Shown piece after piece: positions 45,971 through 54,021 of a stretch of 64,000 nucleotides of DNA (the first letter of the stretch is position 1; each line of letters starts with the position of its first letter). A model generated the notes under the pieces. It had not been told where the DNA came from, did not search any database, and saw only the letters and a list, made by a program, of their open reading frames with translations. This DNA comes from Methylotuvimicrobium alcaliphilum 20Z (lineage in GTDB: Bacteria; Pseudomonadota; Gammaproteobacteria; Methylococcales; Methylomonadaceae). Location: the NCBI RefSeq assembly GCF_000968535.2, contig NC_016112.1, positions 2,046,001-2,110,000 on the forward strand. Direction: 5' to 3'. The translations under genes and the position numbers were made by a program.

Positions 45971-46513
45971 ATGATGAATAGTAATACGAACATTCGCGCT
46001 ATCGAGCAAATCGGGGCACAGGTCCTAAGGCGAATTGCCATGCCGGTCGAACGAGTCGACGACCCGTCTGTGATCGATGTAATTGCTGCGATGCAAGCAA
46101 CATTGGCAAGTACCGAGGGGGTTGGTTTGGCCGCTCCGCAAATTGGCGAATCGCTTAGAATAATGATCGTCGCTTCGCGTTCTACCCCTCGATATCCTAA
46201 GGCTCCTACTATGGATCCAACTGTGATGGTCAATCCCGAATTTAATGTGTTATCGAACGAGATCGCAAAGGATTGGGAGGGTTGTTTGAGTATTCCCGGC
46301 ATTCGGGCTTTAGTACCTCGGTTCCGCAAAATTAGCGTTTGTTATCTTAACCAGCAGGGAGTCAGTCAGACGCTGATTTTGGAGGATTTTGTCGCGAGGG
46401 TTTTTCAACATGAATACGACCACTTGGATGGATTGGTTTATCTCGATCGTGTAGAAACGAATCGTGATATCGTTTCGGAACAGGAGTTTCAGAAGTTGAT
46501 TACCGAAAACTAG
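45971..46513 (+). CDS. def: Peptide deformylase
   Basis: A 180-residue metalloenzyme removing formyl from nascent peptides. The three motifs are GVGLAAPQIG, EGCLSIPG (metal-binding Cys) and QHEYDHLDG (two His and catalytic Glu). It is probably a second deformylase, because it lacks the usual fmt neighbour; the 55-base gap to LysR suggests possible read-through. Confidence 0.95.
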   Translation: MMNSNTNIRAIEQIGAQVLRRIAMPVERVDDPSVIDVIAAMQATLASTEGVGLAAPQIGESLRIMIVASRSTPRYPKAPTMDPTVMVNPEFNVLSNEIAKDWEGCLSIPGIRALVPRFRKISVCYLNQQGVSQTLILEDFVARVFQHEYDHLDGLVYLDRVETNRDIVSEQEFQKLITEN

Positions 46514-46756
46514 TGCGGCGTGATAGTTAAACTGATGAAATTAAAAATAATTTCTTTGCAATTTGATTCGTGTATACCGTAAGATTAAGACGGTTTTCTA
46601 TTTATCCGTAATTATTCACACCCCCGTGGGCTTAATAGTTACATTCATCCTTGTAACGTTACCGTTTTTTCAAGCCATAGGAAGCCAGGTTGTTAGTGCT
46701 TAGAAAGTGGGCTCTTATCAGCCTCAATAAATACAAAATAATTCGTAGGGGGAGTT
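46514..46756. other. Intergenic region before the DUF1353 gene
   Basis: No gene seen; it ends in a strong GGGGGAG ribosome-binding site. Confidence 0.4.
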
Positions 46757-47359
46757 ATGGTCGATTTCATTTACTGTATTGGTTGGGTTGCCACTGTGCT
46801 TCTTGCAGGCTATTTGTTGCTGTATATTATTAAAATATTTATACACCTGGATGCCTTGCCAGCGATCTCTTTAGATTCAATGCCGGTCGTTAAACCGGTG
46901 CCTATACCGACAAAAAATCAGAAAACAAAATTGCAAAAAATTGTAGCTTCGATTTTTGAAGTCAGAAAATGGGTTTTAACCGAAAATTGGTATTACGAAT
47001 TGTCCGATGGTTCCAAGATTTTAATCCCTAAAGGCTTTGAATTCGACGGCGCTTCGATTCCGAGACCATTATGGGCGCTATTGAGTCCTACCGGTTTGTT
47101 GCTGATTCCCGGGTTAGTACATGATTATGCCTATATGTATGCACAGCTTTGGCAAGTCACATCTAATAAAGTTGTCGAGCCTTATGGGCAAGATAAGAGT
47201 CGCAAAGATTGGGATAAATTATTCAGATCGATGGGGCAAGAGGTCAACGGTTTTTCGTTTGTTAATTTTATTTCCTGGTTCGCGTTATGGTTGGGCGGAT
47301 GGCTGGTATGGAGAGGGCATAGAAAGACGAATAAAACGCCGACTAAGCCTTTATTATAA
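46757..47359 (+). CDS. DUF1353 membrane protein
   Basis: A 200-residue protein. An N-terminal membrane segment (CIGWVATVLLAGYLLLYII) precedes a DUF1353 domain with signature GFEFDGASIPRPLWALL and VHDYAYMY; a second hydrophobic segment lies near the C-terminus (FALWLGGWLVW). DUF1353 is often phage-linked and resembles zinc peptidase-like folds, but its function is unknown. Confidence 0.82.
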   Translation: MVDFIYCIGWVATVLLAGYLLLYIIKIFIHLDALPAISLDSMPVVKPVPIPTKNQKTKLQKIVASIFEVRKWVLTENWYYELSDGSKILIPKGFEFDGASIPRPLWALLSPTGLLLIPGLVHDYAYMYAQLWQVTSNKVVEPYGQDKSRKDWDKLFRSMGQEVNGFSFVNFISWFALWLGGWLVWRGHRKTNKTPTKPLL

Positions 47360-47367
47360 AGATGCGA

Positions 47368-47394
47368 TGGGCAAAGTGTTATGCGCTTTGCCCA
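47368..47394. repeat. Inverted repeat after the DUF1353 gene
   Basis: TGGGCAAAG / CTTTGCCCA, perfect 9-bp arms, without a T-tract; may still end or protect the transcript. Confidence 0.5.
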
Positions 47395-47437
47395 CTCCGA
47401 ATTAATTTCATGAGCTTCATGGTTGAAATGCCCGAAT
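47395..47437. repeat. Family C right end
   Basis: CATGAGCTTCATGGTTGAAA, then TGCCCGAATTTAGG, matches the right end of copy C2 and sits against the mtgA stop codon. Confidence 0.5.
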
Positions 47438-48166
47438 TTAGGATGAATGTTGCCGATGCCGGTAATTCAAATTTTCCATTTGCTTCATTATCCAGGCTTT
47501 GCGCTTGAGTAAATACGGCGTCGGCTTGTTTGCCCTATATAAATGAGGATTGGGCAGCGTCGCTGCTAACAGTGCCGCTTGCGAAGCACTCAATTGACTG
47601 GCGGGTATGCCGAAATAACGTTGGCTTGCTGATTCGATGCCGAAGAGATGATCGCCGAATTCTGCAATATTTAAATACACTTCTAGAATGCGGTCTTTGT
47701 GCCAGAACATTTCAACCAATCCGGTAAACCAAAATTCGAACCCTTTGCGCCAAAAGCTTTTGGAGGGCGTCAGAAATAGGTTTTTGGCGACTTGCTGACT
47801 AATCGTGCTGGCGCCTCGGAGTTTTCCGCCTTTTAAGTATTGATCGACAGCATTCTGAATTTCATTGAAATCGAAGCCGTGGTGACTAAAAAAACGTTGG
47901 TCTTCGGATGCAATGACTGCCGAGATGGCGTAGCGTGAGATTTGTTCGTTTTTTACCCAGCGATAATCGATTATTTTGAATGATCGATGTTGTTGAAAAT
48001 ATTCTGCGTGACGATATAGCATGAATACCGATACGGGCACCGGTATATGACGTAGCAAAACGACCGATAACAAAGAGCTTGTTATAAAAAATAGAGTTAG
48101 ATAAAGCGCCAGTCGTTTAAGCTTATTTAGGAAAGAACGCTTGGGCTTGCGTTTGGAATATCTCAA
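47438..48166 (-). CDS. mtgA: Monofunctional peptidoglycan transglycosylase
   Basis: A 242-residue inner-membrane GT51 enzyme polymerising lipid II. After one membrane anchor (RLALYLTLFFITSSLLSVVL) come the GT51 motifs: VIASEDQRFFSHHGFDFNEI, GASTISQQVAKNLFL and EVYLNIAEFGDHLFG. No transpeptidase domain, matching MtgA length. Confidence 0.96.
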   Translation of the reverse strand: MRYSKRKPKRSFLNKLKRLALYLTLFFITSSLLSVVLLRHIPVPVSVFMLYRHAEYFQQHRSFKIIDYRWVKNEQISRYAISAVIASEDQRFFSHHGFDFNEIQNAVDQYLKGGKLRGASTISQQVAKNLFLTPSKSFWRKGFEFWFTGLVEMFWHKDRILEVYLNIAEFGDHLFGIESASQRYFGIPASQLSASQAALLAATLPNPHLYRANKPTPYLLKRKAWIMKQMENLNYRHRQHSS

Positions 48167-48200
48167 AAAAGTATCAACTTCCTTCCTAGGAATAAATATT

Positions 48201-48231
48201 CAGTCTCCCTCTTTTTGAATGAGGGAGACTG
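48201..48231. terminator. Perfect hairpin between the c4 cytochrome gene and mtgA
   Basis: CAGTCTCCCTC / GAGGGAGACTG, 11 perfect pairs with a nine-base loop. It follows the cytochrome stop codon but has no T-tract on that strand. Confidence 0.5.
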
Positions 48232-48245
48232 TGAATACTTACGAT

Positions 48246-48845
48246 TTAATCGGTAGTGGTTAAACCTTTCAAGCTTGCAAAATAGGCCGAGATATTCTCC
48301 AAGTCGTCACCCGATAAGCCTTGCAGCATCGACTGCATGATGGGGTTGTTTCTTTTGCCGGATTGATAGTCTTTCATGGCTTTGACCAGATAATTGCCGT
48401 ATTGACCGGCCAATCTCGGTACATTGCTTTGCGCATCTTTACTTTCTGCATGGCAGCTTAGGCAAGATTGAGCGAGTTTTTTGCCGGCAGCCGGATCGCC
48501 TCCGGCTGGGCTTTTGGTTTCTTTGCCCGGCGCGGATTCAATATAAGCGGCGATATTTTCGATCGTTTGATCGCTTAGGTCATAGGTATTGGCTTTCATG
48601 GTGCCATGCGGGCGATTTTTTTCTCGATAAGCTTTCAATGCCGAAGCTACATAATCTGCGCGTTGTCCGCCGATTTTCGGCACATAATAAGTCGGGTAGG
48701 CATTACTGTAGGCGGGGATGCTGTGGCAGCCTCGACAGGTTTCAAAAGCTGCTCGACCGGCATCGACATCCGCGGCTTGCGCGTTAAGTTGCGGAAGTGA
48801 GACTGCCAGTACGCTGACCGCAAATGCTAAGTTTGATTTTTTCAT
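48246..48845 (-). CDS. Dihaem cytochrome c4-type electron carrier
   Basis: About 199 residues from ATG 48845. A signal peptide (KKSNLAFAVSVLAVSLPQLN, AQA) is followed by two haem-binding CxxCH sites, CRGCH and CLSCH. Each is in a class I domain with a later Met ligand candidate (GTMKANTYDLS and PIMQSMLQGLS). Cytochrome c4 carries electrons in the periplasm to terminal oxidases. Longer upstream starts would spoil the signal peptide. Confidence 0.93.
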   Translation of the reverse strand: MKKSNLAFAVSVLAVSLPQLNAQAADVDAGRAAFETCRGCHSIPAYSNAYPTYYVPKIGGQRADYVASALKAYREKNRPHGTMKANTYDLSDQTIENIAAYIESAPGKETKSPAGGDPAAGKKLAQSCLSCHAESKDAQSNVPRLAGQYGNYLVKAMKDYQSGKRNNPIMQSMLQGLSGDDLENISAYFASLKGLTTTD

Positions 48846-49180
48846 GTTGATATCGATCCTAAATAATAATGGGGAGGTTGCTTCGAAGTTTAAAGTCACT
48901 GGGCATATCTTACCAAACACGCCAGTAATTGATAACAGGCTATTCAGTTAGCGCAAGAGAATTATACCTATTAGCTAATTTTCGGTTTCGAGGTACCCGT
49001 TAAGGATGTCGTCAATAAATCGATGTATCCAGGCGGTATTATTGCTGTCATAGGATTTACTAGCGCCACGAATGGTGTGAATGCTTAATTTTCCCGGCAA
49101 CTATTTAAGGCCAATAAAAATACAATATAAATCAATGCTCTGTACCAGTTATCAATTTTTCGGAAAAGTTGGCTTCCGAG
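48846..49180. other. Intergenic region
   Basis: No gene or clear repeat seen between the cytochrome start and the oxygenase stop. Confidence 0.35.
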
Positions 49181-49831
49181 TTAGATAACTTCGCCAGTAT
49201 TGCATTTAAACCAGCCGGCAATACTCAAGCGTTGACGGTGTGTCGGCTCGACCTCGTGCGGTATATCTTCACTGAGAAATACGACCAGTGTACCTGCCAA
49301 AGGTTTGATTCGTGCTGCGACTTGTTCGCTTTTCGGGTTATAGATGGCCAAAAAACCGCCGTCCTCGTTTTGCCATGTTTCGTTAAGGTAAGCCACTGTT
49401 GTTAAGATTCGCCCTGCCGCACCTCGAAAACTGTCCCTATGCTTTAGATAATAAGCGCCCGGTTCATAGCATGCAAAATGGCTTTCATATTCGAATAAGC
49501 CCATGAAAAGCAGCCGGTTGATTTCATGACGAAGCACCTCCATTTCGTCTAAATAGCGCTTTTGGGCATTGGTGCTTCGTGTAAGCCAACGGGTTTTATC
49601 GCCGCGGATATTTTCGTCCAACGTGAAGCCGATGCCCCGGCCGATGCCGGCCGGAGTTAGTTCGCCATCGTTATCGTAGGCTTTAAGGTCGGCAACTAAG
49701 CTTTTTATTAACGTAGTATCGAAATAGTTTTCAATGACATGCCAGCCTCTATCGATCAATTGATCGGTTAGTTCGTCGAAAATAGGTTTCGGAAGAGTCG
49801 GTGTCGTGGTAGGTAATAAGCTGGGTTGCAA
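49181..49831 (-). CDS. 2-oxoglutarate/Fe(II)-dependent oxygenase (prolyl-4-hydroxylase-like)
   Basis: A 216-residue cytoplasmic protein with the P4H fold. Iron ligands are His and Asp in LKHRDSF and a later His in EDIPHEVEPT; the 2-oxoglutarate Arg lies in HRQRLSIAGW. AYLNETWQNEDGGFLAIY is typical of bacterial members thought to hydroxylate proteins or act in iron response. Substrate unknown. Confidence 0.88.
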   Translation of the reverse strand: MQPSLLPTTTPTLPKPIFDELTDQLIDRGWHVIENYFDTTLIKSLVADLKAYDNDGELTPAGIGRGIGFTLDENIRGDKTRWLTRSTNAQKRYLDEMEVLRHEINRLLFMGLFEYESHFACYEPGAYYLKHRDSFRGAAGRILTTVAYLNETWQNEDGGFLAIYNPKSEQVAARIKPLAGTLVVFLSEDIPHEVEPTHRQRLSIAGWFKCNTGEVI

Positions 49832-50008
49832 GTAATATTACTCAAGTAAATGAAAAGCCGCGCGAATTTAGCCTTGAAATGCAAAAAAAGCAAGACTAAA
49901 AATACGGATTAATTCCGGGCTATGCCTCGTGCAGTCATATTTGCAGCTTTTATGGCAATGCTATTTTGTTCGGTAGCAAGGCGCGAAAACAGGCGTTAAG
50001 CTAAGCTA

Positions 50009-50177
50009 TGTATCCCCTTTGCTTGTCAAATTTCGGTGCCGGGGTGCCCGTCAAAGGACGCCGTAAATACGTCCATGTAGGCTCTATGATAGCATCCATG
50101 CTATCAAAGCCTTTGCTGAACACCCCGGCACCTCCATAGGCTAATGCCGAAATTTGAAGTGCGAAAGGTATAACTGT
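50009..50177 (+). repeat. Family A repeat, copy A4
   Basis: It has both ends, the core GGACGCCGTAAATACGTCCA, and the hairpin GATAG-CATCCATG-CTATC. In other copies the hairpin arms are GCCGGC/GCTGGC, so both arms have changed together. No family D insertion is present (the uninterrupted site reads CCGTAAATACG). Confidence 0.88.
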
Positions 50178-50369
50178 TTTCGAAAAGCTTCCGCTCCTGC
50201 TCACGCCCCTTACCTACATTCATTTAGGTAACGCAGCTATCGGAGAAAAGAGCGTGTAAGAAAACCGCAAATGTGGTCGCGCGAAGTATATAATATCGCG
50301 CCGATTATGGCTTGCCCATTTCTTAATCAATGATGCCACGGAACCGTCCTTTAAAATACTTGTATTCTT
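50178..50369. other. rlmG upstream region
   Basis: No gene. A TTACCT/AGGTAA inverted repeat lies near 50210-50232. Confidence 0.35.
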
Positions 50370-51506
50370 ATGGCTGATGTCTTATCGGTCCCGCAAGGTC
50401 GATTTAACTTACGGCGCTTGCCCTTGCGTCGGCGTGAGCTCCTTAGGGCATACGATGCGTCCGACGAATATTTGCTGAATTATCTGTCCGAAGCTCAATT
50501 GCCTTCTATTGGCGCTCGCGTTTTGATCGTTAATGACAGTTTCGGCGCTCTAACGGTTGCCTTACATGGCTTCAAGCCGTCCGCATTATCCGACTCCTAT
50601 TTAAGCCAGCAAGCGACACTAATGAATTTTTCCGAGAATGCCTTGTCGATAGACGGCGTTCGATTGATGACAAGTCTCGAGTTGCCCGTGCAAAAGTATG
50701 ATTTAATTGTGATTAAGGCGCCGAAAACATTGGGATTGCTCGAATACCAACTGATTTCGTTACGGCCTTTCATGACCTCGGCAACTCGAATCATCACAGC
50801 CGGGATGGTCAAAAATCTTAGCGCTAACGTTTGGCGCTTATTGGAAACGATTGTCGGTCCAACAAGCACCGCGAAGGCATGGAAAAAATCGCGACTGATT
50901 TTTTCCATGCCGGACGATAATATTTCGTTGCCGGTAAATCCTTATCCGTTGAGTTACCGGTTAGAGGGGACGAATTATACGATCGTTAATCATGCCAATG
51001 TGTTTTCGCGGGACAGCCTCGATATCGGTACTCGTTTTTTTATTGAGCATATCGGTTGTTTTCCCAATGCCGAAACTATCATAGATCTTGGCTGCGGTAA
51101 TGGTATCGTAGGCTTGCTTGCAGCCGAACGCAATCCGAATGCGGTGGTGCATTTCGTCGACGAGTCGTTCATGGCGATTGCGTCGGCGCGGGAAAATTTT
51201 AAATTGGCTTTCGGCGAGAGCAGGTTAGCGAATTTTAGTGTCGGCGATTGTTTGTCCGACTTTACCGCAGAATCGGCCGATGTGATTTTGTGCAATCCGC
51301 CTTTTCATCAACAGAATGCGGTCGGCGATATGATCGCCGCTAAAATGTTTCGGCAAGCGAGAGAAGTCATAAAGCGAGGAGGGAAGTTGCTGGTCATTGG
51401 TAATCGCCACTTGGGTTATCATCTGGAGTTGAAGAAATTGTTCGGCAATGTTTCGGTAATTGCCGCTAATCGTAAATTCGTTATTTTGCAGTCGATGGTC
51501 GAATGA
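50370..51506 (+). CDS. rlmG: 23S rRNA guanine-N2 methyltransferase RlmG
   Basis: A 378-residue two-domain SAM methyltransferase. The N-terminal pseudo-methyltransferase domain has ARVLIVNDSFGALTVAL and VIKAPKTLGLLEYQL. The catalytic C-terminal domain has DLGCGNGIVGLLA and the base-flipping motif CNPPFHQ. The ordering and the GPTSTAKAWKKSRLI stretch match RlmG (G1835 of 23S rRNA) better than the related RsmC, which lacks that exact segment. Confidence 0.88.
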   Translation: MADVLSVPQGRFNLRRLPLRRRELLRAYDASDEYLLNYLSEAQLPSIGARVLIVNDSFGALTVALHGFKPSALSDSYLSQQATLMNFSENALSIDGVRLMTSLELPVQKYDLIVIKAPKTLGLLEYQLISLRPFMTSATRIITAGMVKNLSANVWRLLETIVGPTSTAKAWKKSRLIFSMPDDNISLPVNPYPLSYRLEGTNYTIVNHANVFSRDSLDIGTRFFIEHIGCFPNAETIIDLGCGNGIVGLLAAERNPNAVVHFVDESFMAIASARENFKLAFGESRLANFSVGDCLSDFTAESADVILCNPPFHQQNAVGDMIAAKMFRQAREVIKRGGKLLVIGNRHLGYHLELKKLFGNVSVIAANRKFVILQSMVE

Positions 51507-51536
51507 ACTAGTCGAATACACAAAGTGATCCTTTAT

Positions 51537-51729
51537 CCTAAAAAAGAGCAGTTGGCAAGTGTTGTAGACCGTTCGTGCTGAGCCCTGTCGAAGCATGAAG
51601 GGGCTACAACACTTTCACCAGCTTTGTGAAGCCTCAAGCTACCCTTCACCCTTCGACAGGACTCTCCTGAGCGTAGTCGAAGGGCTCAGGGCGAACGGTA
51701 GTTTGAGGCTCTCAACTGCTCTTTTTAGG
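51537..51729. repeat. Long imperfect inverted repeat after rlmG
   Basis: The outer arms CCTAAAAAAGAGCAGTTG and CAACTGCTCTTTTTAGG are near-perfect complements 193 bp apart. Inside are further complementary blocks, including TTCGTGCTGAGCCCTGTCGA with GGGCTCAGGGCGAACGG, and CTTCGACAGG with AGTCGAAGGG. Could end rlmG transcription and shield the next gene. Confidence 0.8.
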
Positions 51730-51755
51730 TTTATGTCATTTTTATTATTTAAGGT

Positions 51756-53534
51756 ATGAGTATGCGTTTTCGTGATTTTTTTCTGCTGCAAATCGCTGGG
51801 GCGGTTGGTCTTGTCCTGACAGGATGCTCAACTTCCCGTCAGATTGCGGTCGATTATCCGGTTGCTCAAGCAAATGATTTAAAGCCCCTTGGCGGTTATC
51901 AAGCCGTTGACGGAGACGACTATTACGTTCAGTTATTTTCCGAATTCGAGTTAAAAGGCGATAGTACGCTCAAAACGGGCTGCAGCGAAATAGGGTCCGG
52001 CTATGAAAAAGGAAGTTCGACAGCGGGGGTTGTTTTTAAAGTTAAAAACGAAGCGCTAAATTATAAACAGGAGGTTACGGCACTCGTTTATCAAGGTAGC
52101 AGCGGAAAATGCAACTTCAATCTCGAAACGCGTAAAGCCGCGCTAACGCCATGGTTAAGACTGGATTTAAGCAAGGACACTACGATTGATTACCAATTCA
52201 TGACCAGTAATCAGAGCGATACCGATATATCCAAAATTATCGGCGATGTTCATAAAAGTACAAATCTTCTGGCCTTGACCGGGGTCGGTATCGGCATTGC
52301 TATGATGGGTAAGTTGGCCGACGAGTGGGTGCAGAGCCCGATCGGACAAACTGCGGTATCGGCGCCGTCCGAAGCAAAAGTCAGTACCGAGACCCATACC
52401 TTGCCGCTCGCTATTCAAAGCGATGGCAATAAGACGGTATTTAGAGAGACGCGTCTGCCGGTTTATGAAGTCGTCGAAGGCGGCAATCCGTTCTCAGGCG
52501 GACCGAAACAATTGGGCGAATTGAGGATTTACCCCGAGATACGCTCGTCTTTATTGCTCAAACAAGTTTCCGCAGGGATACCCAGTGCGAGGGATGTTTC
52601 GTTGCAGGAGTTATTGAGCATGCCGATTCGAATGGGTGAAGGCAATATCGAGCTTAGACAATTACTGGAAAACTCTCCAATCGATGAAAAGCCGAATTTG
52701 CAGCCGGATTGGAGGAAATACGGTGAAGTTGAAAGCCAATGCCGTAAGTTAAAGCGGGTCTTGCGAGGCTTAGGGTTTAATAAATTCGACCGGAATGCAG
52801 TGCTTTATTATTATCTCGCTCAGTCTCCGGACTGGTCGAACTACAATATTCCGAAAATTCGAGCTATCGCAGATGACCTTCGTCCGGCAACGCTACAACA
52901 ATTTCGAAGCCGCAATTTTTCCGGCTGTTTGATCGATGAAGATTATCAAACAATGGCGATGATGGGCTTGTCCGTCAATAGCGCGCAAGACTGGCAGGCC
53001 ATTCAGGATGCCCGTCAAAAGAAAGAAAGCGTGCTGGGGCCGGTACAATCGATCGGACGCCAATTGACCTCGGTGATTCAAAACAAAAATCCGGCGGAAA
53101 TGGCGAGACAGATTTATCCGTTGATCGCCACCCCTAAAGAAGGAGGCGGTAAGGTGCTATTGCAGAATCATCTTGGCGAATTCGGCCTCGAGAGTATGCT
53201 CGGCATCGACTATATGCCCGGAGAAGGGATAGTGATCGGTTATCAGCAATTCGAACAAGTTTTTTCGTGGCTTTATATCGATCAACTGAGTTGTACGCGG
53301 CCGGCCATCGAGCAAGGCAAGCCATTAGGCCATATCGGTTTATTGATGTTTACGACGCAAGACGGTTCGCCATGGCCGAAAGGCGGAGCTATAGAATTTG
53401 AAATTCAATCCGGAAAAATTTCGCGGATTGCTTTTCAGCATCCGACTTTTCGGGATTTCGAGCAAAGCCTGAACGATTACCCTGAGATAGGCGGCTGCCG
53501 AATCGACAAAAGCTTCGTCGACAGATTACGGTGA
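51756..53534 (+). CDS. Large lipoprotein of unknown function
   Basis: A 592-residue protein. A lipobox, LVLTGCSTS, ends the signal sequence near residue 24, so it should be attached to a membrane facing the periplasm. A short Gly/Ala-rich hydrophobic stretch (ALTGVGIGIAMMGKL) occurs near residue 180. The C-terminal half contains paired cysteines and a repeated DYPEIGGC-type ending. It is not recognised as any family. It follows the long inverted repeat and is monocistronic. Confidence 0.7.
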   Translation: MSMRFRDFFLLQIAGAVGLVLTGCSTSRQIAVDYPVAQANDLKPLGGYQAVDGDDYYVQLFSEFELKGDSTLKTGCSEIGSGYEKGSSTAGVVFKVKNEALNYKQEVTALVYQGSSGKCNFNLETRKAALTPWLRLDLSKDTTIDYQFMTSNQSDTDISKIIGDVHKSTNLLALTGVGIGIAMMGKLADEWVQSPIGQTAVSAPSEAKVSTETHTLPLAIQSDGNKTVFRETRLPVYEVVEGGNPFSGGPKQLGELRIYPEIRSSLLLKQVSAGIPSARDVSLQELLSMPIRMGEGNIELRQLLENSPIDEKPNLQPDWRKYGEVESQCRKLKRVLRGLGFNKFDRNAVLYYYLAQSPDWSNYNIPKIRAIADDLRPATLQQFRSRNFSGCLIDEDYQTMAMMGLSVNSAQDWQAIQDARQKKESVLGPVQSIGRQLTSVIQNKNPAEMARQIYPLIATPKEGGGKVLLQNHLGEFGLESMLGIDYMPGEGIVIGYQQFEQVFSWLYIDQLSCTRPAIEQGKPLGHIGLLMFTTQDGSPWPKGGAIEFEIQSGKISRIAFQHPTFRDFEQSLNDYPEIGGCRIDKSFVDRLR

Positions 53535-53620
53535 CAGTTGATGGCAAGCAATAAGTGTACATTAATCTAAAAACGTTTCGAAAATATTAAATGCGGCAAC
53601 AAAGAAAGCTGCGTCCAAAC

Positions 53621-53997
53621 TATATCTTTCACAATTCAAATTTCGGCAGTGCCTAAGGAGGCGCCGGGGTGTTCGGTCGATTTTTGCTCCTCGGCAATTG
53701 CTGAGTTACATGGATGTAATGAATGCAGAAAATGCAGGAGCATTTTTCTGCCCTGCATTGCCCTACTACACGCCATCCGTGGCGTAATGCAAAATCGACA
53801 TTCACGCCATCCATGGCGCTCGCAAAGGCTTTGCCAGCATGGAGCTGGCATAGAGCCTACATGGACGTATTCACCCAGCACCTAAATTCCATAGCCCATT
53901 AGCCATGGTTAATAGTCTTAGATAATTTAGGTGCTGGGTTCACGGCGTCCTTTGACGAGCACCCCGGTGCCGAATTTTGATCTACAATGGGTATAAT
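53621..53997. repeat. Family A repeat, long copy A5 (inverted), with family D insertion
   Basis: Both ends are present in inverted order. Extra sequence (about 53697-53795) interrupts the TCGATTTTGC hairpin, and a 65-bp family D element interrupts the core at 53874-53938. Nearly all of the core is shared with A6 in opposite orientation. Confidence 0.88.
53874..53938. mobile_element. Family D mini-element with TTCA target duplication
   Basis: CCCAGCACCTAAATTC ... GATAATTTAGGTGCTGGG, 65 bp, flanked by TTCA at 53870-53873 and 53939-53942. Confidence 0.8.
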
Positions 53998-54021
53998 AAC
54001 CAATATTTCAGGTAATTACGC

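Noticed and set aside
53649-53885. Small proteins sharing motifs such as EYVHVGSMPAPCW near 53.7, 62.8 and 22.3 kb
   Set aside because: These are translations of repeat families A and B, not genes; their likeness comes from the DNA repeat.
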